Origin: Ignavibacteriales bacterium
Lineage (GTDB): Bacteria; Bacteroidota; Ignavibacteria; UBA10030
NCBI GenBank assembly: GCA_026390575.1
Contig: JAPLFR010000001.1
Location: 1 to 64,000, forward strand
Length of the DNA: 64,000 nucleotides
Direction: 5' to 3'
The notes beneath the pieces were generated by a model. It made no database searches. It saw nothing but the letters and a program-made list of their open reading frames with translations, and was not told the DNA's origin. Position 1 is the stretch's first letter. Each line of letters opens with the position of its first letter. This document shows positions 33,341 through 45,464 of the stretch, one piece after another. The position numbers and the translations under genes are program-made.

Positions 33341-34195
33341 TTATGTAAAACTGCTTTCTTCCTGTTTTGATTTTATAAGATCCATGCTTTTATAAAGGAT
33401 TATGATTTCAAAAAGCTCAGCTGGTACCAACATAATGAATCCCATAAACGATAAAATTACCGTAAGAAAGAAACATCCTGCTATAATTTCAAAAACACCG
33501 GCATAAGTAGCCACTGCACCGATAGATTTCCGAAGCCGTCTTAATGATATCCCGTAAATTATTCCAATACACCCAAAGACAACTGCCTCAGATCCTAAAA
33601 TATATTGTCGTTCTATCGAATCATAAAATATTGACGCAACATCATAGCCGATGATCAATATATTTCCAAATATGAGTATGAAGGAAGTAATTCTCAACAA
33701 GTAATTTTTAAAAAATCCTCCTAGAAGTATGAATCCGCGCTGAAAGAAAATATAAGTAACTATAAAGGATATCTTTATTGCGAGATAGACCGGCGTGCTA
33801 AAGATCATTCGGTGATCTTCGAATCTGAAATATTCTGCGGCTCCTTCGAAGAATCCGATTAAAAAATAGATTATTCCTATAATCCAAGAGATGTTGAGTT
33901 GTTTAATAAAAAAGTCAGGCGAAGCAGTTAGGTCTATATCAAGGAAGAGATATTTTTTGAACGATCTTATCGTTGAATGAATGATTGTATCGTCGTTCAC
34001 CTCGATGGCACTTAAATCATAATCGAGCGCAGCAAGAATTGTCTTTATAGTATAGCTTCTCGGTGTTACTTCTCCGGTTTCAATCCTTTGAAGTGTTCTA
34101 ACGCTGATATTACATTTTTCCACAAGCTCTTCTTGTGTTAAGCTTTTTGCTTTTCTCAGCTCGGATATTTTTCTTCCTAAATCTGGTTGTTTCAT
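33341..34195 (-). CDS. XRE regulator fused to a membrane domain
   Basis: The start is set at 34195 because AAAAGGAG lies 9 bases upstream; a longer reading begins at 34258. The 284-residue product has an N-terminal HTH (LRKAKSLTQEELVEKCNISVRTLQRIETG, spanning about residues 13-41). About 80 residues later come six or seven membrane helices. Such one-component membrane regulators sense at or in the membrane. Its likely target is its own operon, which includes the downstream Ntn hydrolase. Confidence 0.83.
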   Translation of the reverse strand: MKQPDLGRKISELRKAKSLTQEELVEKCNISVRTLQRIETGEVTPRSYTIKTILAALDYDLSAIEVNDDTIIHSTIRSFKKYLFLDIDLTASPDFFIKQLNISWIIGIIYFLIGFFEGAAEYFRFEDHRMIFSTPVYLAIKISFIVTYIFFQRGFILLGGFFKNYLLRITSFILIFGNILIIGYDVASIFYDSIERQYILGSEAVVFGCIGIIYGISLRRLRKSIGAVATYAGVFEIIAGCFFLTVILSFMGFIMLVPAELFEIIILYKSMDLIKSKQEESSFT

Positions 34196-34553
34196 GAGAT
34201 TGGTCTCCTTTTTTGTTTTTGACAATTTACTCATTGAATGAGTGATTGTCCAAGACATTGGAAGGGATTTTACCCGTCATTTACCCGTCACTTCATTAAT
34301 TATCAATTTATCAATGATTTTTCACAAGAGTAATGCTCTTGGCAATTAGAAATGTATTTAAATGTTCAGCCATTTAGTACCCAACCAAGAATTTTTTTAT
34401 TATATTTTTACGCGATTCCATACGCCACAAAGCATGGCGGACAAGTGAACATTGAACAGTGGAGTTATAAAGTGAGTGAGCAGTTGAACCAAATAGCAGA
34501 TGAACAGAGATTTACTTTGAGAAGCGTCTGTTCCGATTTGTGCCTAAAGGTAA

Positions 34554-36380
34554 TTAATGTACAAACTCAAGTACTTCAAGAGGAGGGATAACAATCTCTA
34601 ACAATTCTTGTTCAAGATCGAGCAATTCATTCCGCATTGTCTCACGGTAGCGCTCTGTCTCTTCAATGAACTTAGGAATAAGGGATTTATAATGAGCAAT
34701 GCCTTCCTGAAGGTTGGCCCGATAGGTACTAAAATACTTAAGTTCCTTTGCATTCCAATTATCAAGCCGCTTCTGAATTTCACTTTTCATATAATCGATA
34801 TATAACTGGAGTTCGTTAATGAACAAATTTGGTCGATTGGGATCGGTCATAAGTTGTATGCGACCGTAGATATGTCCCACCATTTCTTCTAACGTTGCGA
34901 TCTTCGAAAAATAGGCAAGATTTGGTCCAGGACATACGGCAACAGCGCGGCCCTTCATCGATCCATTTGAACTGCTGTTAATGAAACCAGACGCGGCAAG
35001 ATCTTCACAAAGGCATGCTTTCTCGACAACCTTCGCAATTTTTTGTTCCAATACCTCAGGCGGTAAATTCTGTTCTTGCAATTGTTTGATTTTCAATTCC
35101 TGATACTCTTTCGATGCAGTGCAAATTGGTTCTGTTGTGAACTCTGTATTTGAAACAAGATACTTTTTTGTGCAACGGCTTCCGGGTTTTCCCTCGATGA
35201 AACGTTGTTGGATTTGCAGATCGCTTAAACTGCCGCGCACATTGTTGAATGGTATGCCGAGTGGTGAAGCATCGCTGATGTAATAATCTTCTTTCGTAGC
35301 ACGCGCAAGGATTTCTCTGGTCGTTTTATCAATATTGGTTGCTTCGGGGACGAGCAGGAAAGGTGATCCCCACCCGGTTCCATCAACGCGATAATAGTCG
35401 CGCAGGAATGCATCTTCTTTCGCCGTACCGATTCCACCTTGTACCGTTATACGAAATTGCATTGGTACAGATGGTACAGTGAGTCCTTTGTCCCTGAGGG
35501 CCGCATTATAGAGGAGAGAGAGTTCATCAAAAAGGATTTGACGATTGGTTTTGAATTCATCCAGAATCGGTCCAAGCAAATAACCATCGGAGGCAAATGC
35601 GTGTCCACCGCAGTTCAATCCGGATTCAACCCGGAATTCAGAAATCCATATTCCTTTCTTCGCGAGAATCTTTCCTTGGATATATGCGGAGCGATAATCT
35701 GTAACTTTTAAAATTACTCTTTTTTTGAGATGACCCTGCTCATCCGGAATGAACTCTTTACGCTGTCCCAGATAGCTGAATAAACGGGAATTTAAACCCG
35801 CAGAAAGAACAACCGACGCGCTGAGGTCGCATTGCGCAAACCCGCGCAGCGATGCTAGGGCGTCTGAAAATTCTACCGGAAGTTTTTCTTCATCGCGGCC
35901 GACATTTACTTTATCCAATTTCGTCATGATGTTGACATCGATATGACCAGCAACAATATTTTTTCGTAACTCATGTTGCAATGCAGATCGCTTTTCAGTG
36001 TCAGTCGTATGTATCATGCGACGGTAAAGAGCTTTGAGCTGTGAATCCTCGGGCAGCATTTCAAAATATTTGACGATCTCGCTCCCTTTTTCAAACGCTG
36101 AGGCCTTGAGATCTGCAATCTGTTTCTGCACGATCTTCTGGAGAAGATTGAGATATTCGGTGATTCTTCTGGCTCGATAATCTTCATCCCGCACAGTAAT
36201 TGGGCTATATGCTTCTCCATACACACGTGCATAATACTTGCGCATATGCTCGATGAGGATATCATCTACAATCGAAATGACAGACGAAATACCGAATCTC
36301 GCAACACGAATCGGCGTATCAACAGAGAATGCCAATCCGAGTACGGGAATATGAAATGAATGCACCGGAGAATCTGCCAT
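34554..36380 (-). CDS. Conserved 608-residue protein of unknown function
   Basis: No signal peptide or membrane helix was seen. The N-terminal 170 residues are helical and basic. The central part (about 200-360) has features of a TIM-barrel flavin or amide enzyme (VQGGIGTAKEDAFL, VDGTGWGSPFLLVPEAT). Cysteines are spaced through the C-terminal half (LNCGGHAF, CTKKYL, PICTAS, KACLCEDL, VAVCPGPN), compatible with a metal or Fe-S centre. The last 120 residues are helical. No recognised family; function not assigned. Confidence 0.7.
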   Translation of the reverse strand: MADSPVHSFHIPVLGLAFSVDTPIRVARFGISSVISIVDDILIEHMRKYYARVYGEAYSPITVRDEDYRARRITEYLNLLQKIVQKQIADLKASAFEKGSEIVKYFEMLPEDSQLKALYRRMIHTTDTEKRSALQHELRKNIVAGHIDVNIMTKLDKVNVGRDEEKLPVEFSDALASLRGFAQCDLSASVVLSAGLNSRLFSYLGQRKEFIPDEQGHLKKRVILKVTDYRSAYIQGKILAKKGIWISEFRVESGLNCGGHAFASDGYLLGPILDEFKTNRQILFDELSLLYNAALRDKGLTVPSVPMQFRITVQGGIGTAKEDAFLRDYYRVDGTGWGSPFLLVPEATNIDKTTREILARATKEDYYISDASPLGIPFNNVRGSLSDLQIQQRFIEGKPGSRCTKKYLVSNTEFTTEPICTASKEYQELKIKQLQEQNLPPEVLEQKIAKVVEKACLCEDLAASGFINSSSNGSMKGRAVAVCPGPNLAYFSKIATLEEMVGHIYGRIQLMTDPNRPNLFINELQLYIDYMKSEIQKRLDNWNAKELKYFSTYRANLQEGIAHYKSLIPKFIEETERYRETMRNELLDLEQELLEIVIPPLEVLEFVH

Positions 36381-36605
36381 CGTTCACTCTTTCAATAGTA
36401 ACAATATAAATCAAACTACTATAAGATCGTGTATTTTCCTGCAAAATCAAATTATACTTAGAATAATTCGGATTCCTTTATTACATTGACTATGAAGTAT
36501 TCGAGGTTGGTTCCGATGAATAAGCTACCACACAAAATAGAATGTCAGAATTGATGTTCCAAATTTAATCTTTTTATGTCTGCCAACATCGATTGAGAAA
36601 CAATA

Positions 36606-37751
36606 TTGATTAGAACTCGTCTAAATACTGTGAAAAGATTACAGAAAAAAGTAGCATTAGTATGTTTCTCCCATTCCCTTGGCGGGCTTGAGCTTTCTAC
36701 TATTCGCATAGCACAAGCGATGAAGAAAAAAGGTGTTTCTACGGTCGTCATTGTTCCACATTCATCGCCGCTTGACCAACGAGCCCATGAAGCAAATCTT
36801 CATGTAATCACAATCACTCCTCATTGGAAATATGGAGATATCTTTGCTGCATTTCACCTTGCCCGCGTACTCAGGGATCAACAGATCGAACTGGTACTGC
36901 TCATGCAGTCAAGCGATATTCATCTTGCCGCCGTCGCATCAATGATAACGCCTCAAGTGAAGTTAGTGTTTTATCAACAAATGAATTCCCGTTATAACAA
37001 GCGTGATATTATACACTCATGGATATATTCAAAACTATCGCTCTGGATTTCCCTGACCCAGAGTATGAAAGAGGATGTAATTTCATTTACGTGTGTGCCT
37101 CGTGAGAAAGTAAAAGTAGTTCCTTTGGGCACTGATCTCCAGCAATTTGATCCATCACACTATAATAAAAATGAAGCACGAACATTATTCGGATTACCTC
37201 ATAAAGGTTATACTATTGGAGTTCTAGGACGGCTCGACAAACTAAAAGGTCAGCATATATTGCTTCGTGCAGTACCGGAAGTTGTAAAGCAGCACCCCAA
37301 TGTTATGTTTCTTATTGCAGGTGATGAAACCGCGGGTGAACATGGATACAAAGAATATTTATTGAAATTATGCCGCGAACTTGACATCGAGCGGTATGTG
37401 AAATATCTGCCCTTTACGGACGATGTTCCTCGTTTGATGGCAGCTCTTGACGTTTTTGTTCTTCCATCGTTTTCTGAGACATTCGGACTTGTGGTTGTTG
37501 AGGCAATGGCTATGCAGCGACCAATCATTGCGACGAATGCCGGTGGGTTGCCGGAGATTATTACAAACGGTAGGACGGGATTGCTTATAAGGCCACGCGA
37601 TGCGACAGCGGTAGCATGGGCAATACACCGCGTGCTCAGTGACTCTGCTCTCCGTTTGTCGCTGGGTCATTTAGCTCGCGAGGAAGCTCTGAGGCGATAC
37701 GACATTGATAGTTGTGTAGATTCTCTTCTCGGATCGCTTGCAACACTTTGA
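36606..37751 (+). CDS. Family 4 glycosyltransferase
   Basis: The 381-residue product has the GT-B layout of GT4 enzymes. SHSLGGLELST near the N-terminus matches the Gly-rich acceptor-side loop. The C-terminal half has VLGRLDKLKGQHILL, FLPSFSETFGLVVVEAMA (E-x7-E motif, given as part of about residues 285-305) and ATNAGGLPEII. It probably transfers a hexose in polysaccharide or glycolipid assembly. The start is uncertain: TTG at 36606 or GTG at 36630; no strong ribosome site decides it. It stands alone, with no other capsule genes nearby. Confidence 0.83.
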   Translation: MIRTRLNTVKRLQKKVALVCFSHSLGGLELSTIRIAQAMKKKGVSTVVIVPHSSPLDQRAHEANLHVITITPHWKYGDIFAAFHLARVLRDQQIELVLLMQSSDIHLAAVASMITPQVKLVFYQQMNSRYNKRDIIHSWIYSKLSLWISLTQSMKEDVISFTCVPREKVKVVPLGTDLQQFDPSHYNKNEARTLFGLPHKGYTIGVLGRLDKLKGQHILLRAVPEVVKQHPNVMFLIAGDETAGEHGYKEYLLKLCRELDIERYVKYLPFTDDVPRLMAALDVFVLPSFSETFGLVVVEAMAMQRPIIATNAGGLPEIITNGRTGLLIRPRDATAVAWAIHRVLSDSALRLSLGHLAREEALRRYDIDSCVDSLLGSLATL

Positions 37752-38170
37752 GTATTTTGTGTTGGTCTCTAAGAGATGGTACTGTTGGTGCATTCATAGT
37801 ATCGCGTGATTATTCAATTCTCAGTTTTGAGGAACGTGGACAAATAAAAAAGGCAAGGCGAATCAAATTGGTTCGCCCTGCCTTCAACTTTGTTAAGCCT
37901 CCTAACACCCCTGTGACTCAGCATTTCCCATTGTGCTTCGTCAAGCGTTACGCTGCAGGTGAAGCGTGTCGCCTTTATGGTAGAGCGATCCAAATTCCTC
38001 GGATACAGCTTTGTAGGTGGTTTCAACAAACCCTTGGTGGGCTACAAACTGCACTGCAAAGATACATATTAGCTCATTAAAGCGGTATCACGCAAACGCG
38101 TGATTTTTTATTTTTTTGGTTTTTTAATAATTTCGTGAAAGAACTACTTGACAAACAAATCCAAAACGGT
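37752..38170. other. Intergenic region with a minus-strand terminator and no clear gene
   Basis: A stem AAGGCAAGGCGAA / TTCGCCCTGCCTT (37850-37862 with 37872-37884) followed on the minus strand by TTTTTTATTTG is a rho-independent terminator. It lies about 290 bases past the NarL-type regulator gene, leaving an untranslated stretch (37885-38170) that could be a long 3' UTR or a small RNA. Short reading frames here lack good starts. Confidence 0.55.
37847..37884 (-). terminator. Rho-independent terminator (minus strand)
   Basis: Thirteen-position stem with one mismatch and a 9-base loop, followed by a T-run when read on the minus strand. Confidence 0.75.
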
Positions 38171-38848
38171 TTAGACAATCCGTTGTTTCAGAGCTTTTGC
38201 GACAGCACTGCTGCGCTTGTTGACATGAAGTCTGTCATAGATTTTCCGTACGTGTGTATCGATGGTGTGATGACTGAGGGAAAGCTTCTCGCCGATTTCC
38301 TTTTTCGTTAAACCATTTATCATGTGCAGAAGGATTTCCCTCTCGCGGTTCGTCAAATCATAATTGGGGGAAGGTGTGTTTAATGCCGCGTACGCCGTTA
38401 AAACTTTTCGTGCAATTTGTGCGTTAATAGGCGATCCGCCTTTTTGCACATCGCGAATTGCCTCGATAATTTTCTCTCCCGAAGATTCTTTGAGTAAGTA
38501 GCCTGCGGCTCCGGCACAGATGGCTTGAAAGATACTGTCACTATCTTCGTGCACAGTAATGATAATGATTTGTGTGGATGGAGCAAGCTGCCTAAATTTC
38601 TGTATTCCTTCCAGCCCGCTCATACCGGGCAACCCGATATCCAATAAAATGATGTTTGGATGCGTACCTAATTCCAACTGTTGAAGAGTTTTCTCACAAG
38701 AGTTAAATGATTGGCTGCATTTTAAATCGGTTTCAGAGTTGATCAATTCAATAAGACATTTTTGGAAGAAAATATTATCCTCAACAATCCATATTTCTGC
38801 TCTTTTGGTTGACCGCTTGATAGGTCGTTTTGTTGAGGGGCTTTTCAT
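38171..38848 (-). CDS. NarL/FixJ-type response regulator
   Basis: The 225-residue product has a receiver domain (phosphoacceptor Asp in NIILLDIGLPGMSG; TVHEDSD; LLKES) and a LuxR-type HTH (LTNREREILLHMINGLTKKEIGEKL, then HTIDTHVRKIYDRLHV, residues about 160-215). It is an orphan: no kinase gene is adjacent. A short Lys/Arg-rich N-terminal extension of about 15 residues precedes the receiver. Confidence 0.88.
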   Translation of the reverse strand: MKSPSTKRPIKRSTKRAEIWIVEDNIFFQKCLIELINSETDLKCSQSFNSCEKTLQQLELGTHPNIILLDIGLPGMSGLEGIQKFRQLAPSTQIIIITVHEDSDSIFQAICAGAAGYLLKESSGEKIIEAIRDVQKGGSPINAQIARKVLTAYAALNTPSPNYDLTNREREILLHMINGLTKKEIGEKLSLSHHTIDTHVRKIYDRLHVNKRSSAVAKALKQRIV

Positions 38849-39028
38849 ACTATGGTATTCAGTGATCTTGTTATGTGATATAAAAATGCTTTATCAAAGT
38901 AATCAATTTCGTTTGTCTTTTCAATAAGCTTTTGTCAATCTGTAATAATTAATTGTGAACAACAATGACCGGATGTGATGTTTTCCTCACCTTGCTAATC
39001 GATTGATTATTGGCTACATTTTTCATTA

Positions 39029-42000
39029 ATGAAACGAATTATTTTGATATGTTCCCTCCTCAGTCTCTGTTCGTTTCCGATGCTTGCACAAGATTCGAAA
39101 GAGAACGCCGATTTCAAACTTGCCGTGAACCTCTATAATGACAAGTTATACGATCTGGCATTGGAACAATTCCAAGCATTTATCAACTTGTATCCTTCTA
39201 CAGCACAAGGCGTTGAGGCACATTTCTATCTTGGACTGTCGCAATCCAAGCTTGGTAAACACGACGAAGCACGGTTCACCTTCCAAAATTTTGCTCTTGC
39301 ATATTCTGACAACAGTAAAGCTCCTGAAGCGTGGATGAACGCCGCAGAGGAATATGCGGCTATGAAGAATGAGCGCGAGGCAGCAATGGCGTTCGAACGC
39401 GTTAAGACGTTTCATCCGAAGAGCAAGTTCGCACCGATTGCATTGTCAAAAGCAGCGGATTATTACGAACAGCTTGGCGATAAGGAAAATACGAACCGTG
39501 TTCTTCGCATGTTGACGCAAGAGTACACGACAGCCGAAGTCCTACCGGCGCGGCTAAGAATTGCGGAAATGCTTATTGTGGAAGGACAGTATGAACTAGC
39601 GCGTCAGGAATGTAAACGTGTTGCGGATGCAGCAAACGATGCACCGTTGAAGGCTCGCGCGTTGTTGCTGTTGGGCCAAGCTCTTGCAGGGTTAGGGAGA
39701 ACTTCCGAAGCGGAGGAAGCAATCTCTGATGTCGCGAAGAATTTTAAATCCACCTCAAGCTATAACAAGGCGCTCTTCACGCTCGGTGTGTTGAAGAATC
39801 TCGCGGGCAATACAGATGATGCCATGGCAGCATGGAAATCGCTCGCAGAGGACAGTGCCAAAGCGCCGAAACAGTTGCGGCAAGATGCCTACATCGAAAT
39901 GGCGGAGGCAAACAATCACGTTCGGTCATATCCGCGTGCGTTAGCCTTGTATGAACGAGCAAGCGAAATTCGAGGAGTGCGCAATGGGGAAGTGCTCTAC
40001 AAAGCCGGCATTGCGGCAGAGCAGACGGGTGACCTCACAAAAGCGGCGCAGTATTATTCCCGTGCGCTCAATGATAGTCTTGGCAGTGTGGATCGACGGG
40101 CATTGGTCGTTGGTGCATATAAAGCTGCGAAGATAACGAAAAACTTCACCGAAGCTGTGCGATTGGTAAATGACTACCGCCAGCAATTTTCATCGGATGC
40201 GAATTTGCCGCGTCTTCTGGTTGAGGGTGCAAGGATAGCGAACACGGAACTGCGTGATCCAAAAACAGCCATCGATTTTTGCGAATGGCTGCGCGAACGT
40301 TATTCTGCGAGCGAATGGATTGATGATGCGACTTTTGAACTTGGTGAAGCGCGGATAAAAGCCGGCGATGTTGACGGAGCAATTGATGCCTTCGAAAATT
40401 TGCAAAGACGTTATCCGAGCAGCGAATTTGTTCCGGATGCACAAAAACAAATTCGTCTCATCAAAGCGTTCGATCAACGAAGTAAGGATGCAAGTCTGCA
40501 AAAACTTGCATTGCTGGTAGGGGATGTGATAGCACAGAAATCAAAAGGCAATCTTGCATACCGCCTTGCAGAAATCTACTTCTTTGATTTGAAAGATTAC
40601 AATCTTGCCGCAGGGCAATACGCGTATGCACTCAGCGTCGATTTGGAAGATGCTCTCCGGCCTTCTGCGTGGATGAAACAAGCACAGTCCTATGAACTGC
40701 TTGCGCTGAAAGAGGAAAAAACGAGCGCACGAGAAAAAGAATATATTTCCAAAGCCATCGCGTTCTATGATTCACTGGCAGCATATTTTCCGGCAGGTGA
40801 ACTCACAGATCAAGCTGTTGTGGCTGCATTTACACTCCGCTTGCAATTGACAGAGAAGCCGGAAGATTTGCGAACACTGGGAACAGAATTTTTGTCGAAG
40901 TCTTCTGGAACACGCGGAAGAGACATAGCGCTTCTCTTGCTGGGTGATTCATATTTTTCTGCGAAGAATTATGAAAGCGCAATCCTAACCTATAAACTTT
41001 TGTTGGAAAAATATTCAGATCGTGAGACAGCTCCATCCGCATATTATCACCTAGGCATGTCGCTCGATGGAATCATGGAAAAAGATTCCGCACTCCAAGT
41101 GATAGATCGATTTCTCTCCCATAATCCAAATCACACGTACAGCGCGGCTGCAGCGGCGTACCTCGCAAAAGCGGCAGCGGACAGCGCTCGATTAATCAAA
41201 GCGCTTGGTTTTTTTGATCTCCTGGAGAAACGATACTTTTACAGTCCGTTGAATTCGAATATTGATATACGAAAAGCAGACGCATATTTCAACGCGAAGG
41301 ATTTCAAGAATGCTTTCGATTGGTATGAACGAGGATGGAAAAGAATGCGGTCGGATTTCTTCGCTGTGACCGGCGATCAGAACGTTGAGCGTTCCATAGT
41401 CTTCAACCTCGGAGCGTGCAGTGAAAAACTTGGCAATCACGCGGCGGCAAAGAAATATTATGCCGATTATGTAACGCGGGATCAGGCGACCGAGAAAGCC
41501 GGACAGGCGTACTATGCTCTTGCATCTATCGCGAAGGCAGAAAATGATATTGATGCTGCTACAACATATTTGCAGAATGTAAGTCGCATCGCAGTGAAGA
41601 CAGGTGGACAAGGGGCATCGGTAGCGCTGGAAACAGCAGAAATGTTATTTCGGAATGAAAAATATTCCGATGCGATTGTGAAGTATAATGCGGCACTATC
41701 GCAAACAAACAATGATAGTCTGAAACACTACATCCAATCACGCGTGATTATATCATACTTCCGTCTTGATAATATAAAAGAAGCGGACAAACGTGCCGCG
41801 GAATTTGTAAAAACGAATGACGCAGGTTTGTTGAGCTATGCAGCAGAGTTTGAATTTGAGCGCGGCAAATATCAAGTCCGGAAGGAAAATTTCATAAAAG
41901 CGAAAGAGCGATTCGACAATGTCGTTCTTTCTTATCGAGGGGCTGCTGTTGTTCCTGAGGCGCTCTTCTGGATAGCGCATGTGCATGAGCTGGATCAAAA

Positions 42001-42682
42001 AATGCCTGAGGCAGTGCAGCTGTATGATTCTCTTCTGCGGAATTTTCCAAACGACGGTATTCTGCCGCGCGCGCGGCTGAGTCTTGGCAATGCATATTAT
42101 AGTATGGAACAATGGGACAATGCTTCCAAACAGTACCGTTTCATTCTTGATAATGAAGAGCGCTCCCCCGATCTTGTTCCGCTTGCCATGAGCAATTTGA
42201 TTATGACCTATAAGGAAATGGAGCTTTTCGACGGTGCATTAGAACTGACCCGCAAGTTCATCGATCGTTTTCCGAACGATCCGGATCTCATCGATAAAAA
42301 AATCGATATGGGTGTGCTCTATCAGAAGCTCGGATACTACGATCAATCGATTCTGCAATTGCAAAGTTTGATTGCAGCCGGCAACTCCGACCTTGAAGCG
42401 GAACTCCGGTATTACATTGGTGAAGCGTACTTCTACAAGGGAGAATATCAACAAGCTGTTTTAGAATTTCTGAAGGTACCATACCTGGTTACGAAACGAG
42501 GCAAAATTGATTGGATTTCAACTTCTTACTATATGGCGGGTCAATCGTATGAAAAAACATCCAAGTACGATCAGGCAATGACGATGTACAGGCAGATCGT
42601 CGATCGGAAAGATACTGATGCACAGTTTAAAACAGCAGCACAAAAAGAAATAGACCGCGTAAAAGCTATATTAAAAAAATAG
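39029..42682 (+). CDS. 1217-residue periplasmic TPR protein
   Basis: A signal peptide (LICSLLSLCSFPMLAQ) is followed by TPR-like helical pairs along the whole length. Recurrent motifs include YDLALEQFQAFINLYP, AHFYLGLSQSKLGKHDEA, DKENTNRVLRM and KYDQAMTMYRQIVDR. Repeats of the kind found in BamD/YbgF-type proteins are visible at both ends. Very long TPR proteins of this type are typical of this bacterial group and are thought to act as envelope scaffolds. It stands alone on the plus strand, followed by a small mobile-like unit. Confidence 0.85.
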   Translation: MKRIILICSLLSLCSFPMLAQDSKENADFKLAVNLYNDKLYDLALEQFQAFINLYPSTAQGVEAHFYLGLSQSKLGKHDEARFTFQNFALAYSDNSKAPEAWMNAAEEYAAMKNEREAAMAFERVKTFHPKSKFAPIALSKAADYYEQLGDKENTNRVLRMLTQEYTTAEVLPARLRIAEMLIVEGQYELARQECKRVADAANDAPLKARALLLLGQALAGLGRTSEAEEAISDVAKNFKSTSSYNKALFTLGVLKNLAGNTDDAMAAWKSLAEDSAKAPKQLRQDAYIEMAEANNHVRSYPRALALYERASEIRGVRNGEVLYKAGIAAEQTGDLTKAAQYYSRALNDSLGSVDRRALVVGAYKAAKITKNFTEAVRLVNDYRQQFSSDANLPRLLVEGARIANTELRDPKTAIDFCEWLRERYSASEWIDDATFELGEARIKAGDVDGAIDAFENLQRRYPSSEFVPDAQKQIRLIKAFDQRSKDASLQKLALLVGDVIAQKSKGNLAYRLAEIYFFDLKDYNLAAGQYAYALSVDLEDALRPSAWMKQAQSYELLALKEEKTSAREKEYISKAIAFYDSLAAYFPAGELTDQAVVAAFTLRLQLTEKPEDLRTLGTEFLSKSSGTRGRDIALLLLGDSYFSAKNYESAILTYKLLLEKYSDRETAPSAYYHLGMSLDGIMEKDSALQVIDRFLSHNPNHTYSAAAAAYLAKAAADSARLIKALGFFDLLEKRYFYSPLNSNIDIRKADAYFNAKDFKNAFDWYERGWKRMRSDFFAVTGDQNVERSIVFNLGACSEKLGNHAAAKKYYADYVTRDQATEKAGQAYYALASIAKAENDIDAATTYLQNVSRIAVKTGGQGASVALETAEMLFRNEKYSDAIVKYNAALSQTNNDSLKHYIQSRVIISYFRLDNIKEADKRAAEFVKTNDAGLLSYAAEFEFERGKYQVRKENFIKAKERFDNVVLSYRGAAVVPEALFWIAHVHELDQKMPEAVQLYDSLLRNFPNDGILPRARLSLGNAYYSMEQWDNASKQYRFILDNEERSPDLVPLAMSNLIMTYKEMELFDGALELTRKFIDRFPNDPDLIDKKIDMGVLYQKLGYYDQSILQLQSLIAAGNSDLEAELRYYIGEAYFYKGEYQQAVLEFLKVPYLVTKRGKIDWISTSYYMAGQSYEKTSKYDQAMTMYRQIVDRKDTDAQFKTAAQKEIDRVKAILKK

Positions 42683-42697
42683 GAATACGAAGATTTG

Positions 42698-43157
42698 GTG
42701 ATTGAGTGATTGAGAGAGTGAGTGATTAAGAGAACGAGAGATTGATTCATTGTAAAAAGTCAACCGGAAATATTAAGAGATCGAACAAAACAATTTGCTA
42801 TTGGAATTGTTAGACTCGTTCGGATATTCCCGAGTAATGAAGAGAGTAAGATTATAGGAAGACAATTGATGCGTTCTGCAACATCTGTTGCTGCAAATTA
42901 TTGTGCGGTTTGCAGAGCCCGTTCAAAAGCAGAATTCATTGCGAAAATTGGTATTGTTGTAGAAGAAGCTGATGAAACAGTGTTTTGGCTTGAAATGATA
43001 ACAGAACTCAATATACTTTCCACAGAAAAGACGGGTGACTTGCTTAAGGAAGCAAATGAATTGCTTGCTATTTTCTCAGCCTCCCATCAAACAGTACGTG
43101 GTAGGAGATAAAATGTATTTTCCTCATAATCCTTTAATCGCTCAATCACGCAATCAC
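42698..43157. repeat. 460-bp unit bounded by 17-bp inverted repeats
   Basis: GTGATTGAGTGATTGAG (42698-42714) and CTCAATCACGCAATCAC (43141-43157) are inverse complements with one mismatch. The unit contains only the IVS-type four-helix-bundle gene. Extra tandem copies of the GTGATT motif follow the left arm. No target duplication was identified. Confidence 0.65.
42749..43111 (+). CDS. Four-helix-bundle protein (23S rRNA intervening-sequence type)
   Basis: The reading frame is open from just after an in-frame TGA at 42743 and encodes 120 residues if read from an ATT at 42749. The product matches IVS-type four-helix-bundle proteins over its whole length: RTKQFAIGIVRLVRIFP, IIGRQLMRSATSVAANY, SKAEFIAKIGIVVEEADET, WLEMITELNIL. 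Their usual size is about 115-125 residues. The only standard starts (TTG 42866, ATG 42869) would remove the first helix. Either ATT is used or the gene has lost its start. Confidence 0.78.
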   Translation: MVKSQPEILRDRTKQFAIGIVRLVRIFPSNEESKIIGRQLMRSATSVAANYCAVCRARSKAEFIAKIGIVVEEADETVFWLEMITELNILSTEKTGDLLKEANELLAIFSASHQTVRGRR

Positions 43158-43176
43158 ATAATGGCTTAATTTAACA

Positions 43177-45455
<2,279 letters not shown>

Positions 45456-45464
45456 GCAGGTTCT

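Noticed and set aside
34352-34591. Possible 79-residue gene
   Set aside because: It has no ribosome site or recognisable product, and its 3' end runs into the gene on the other strand.
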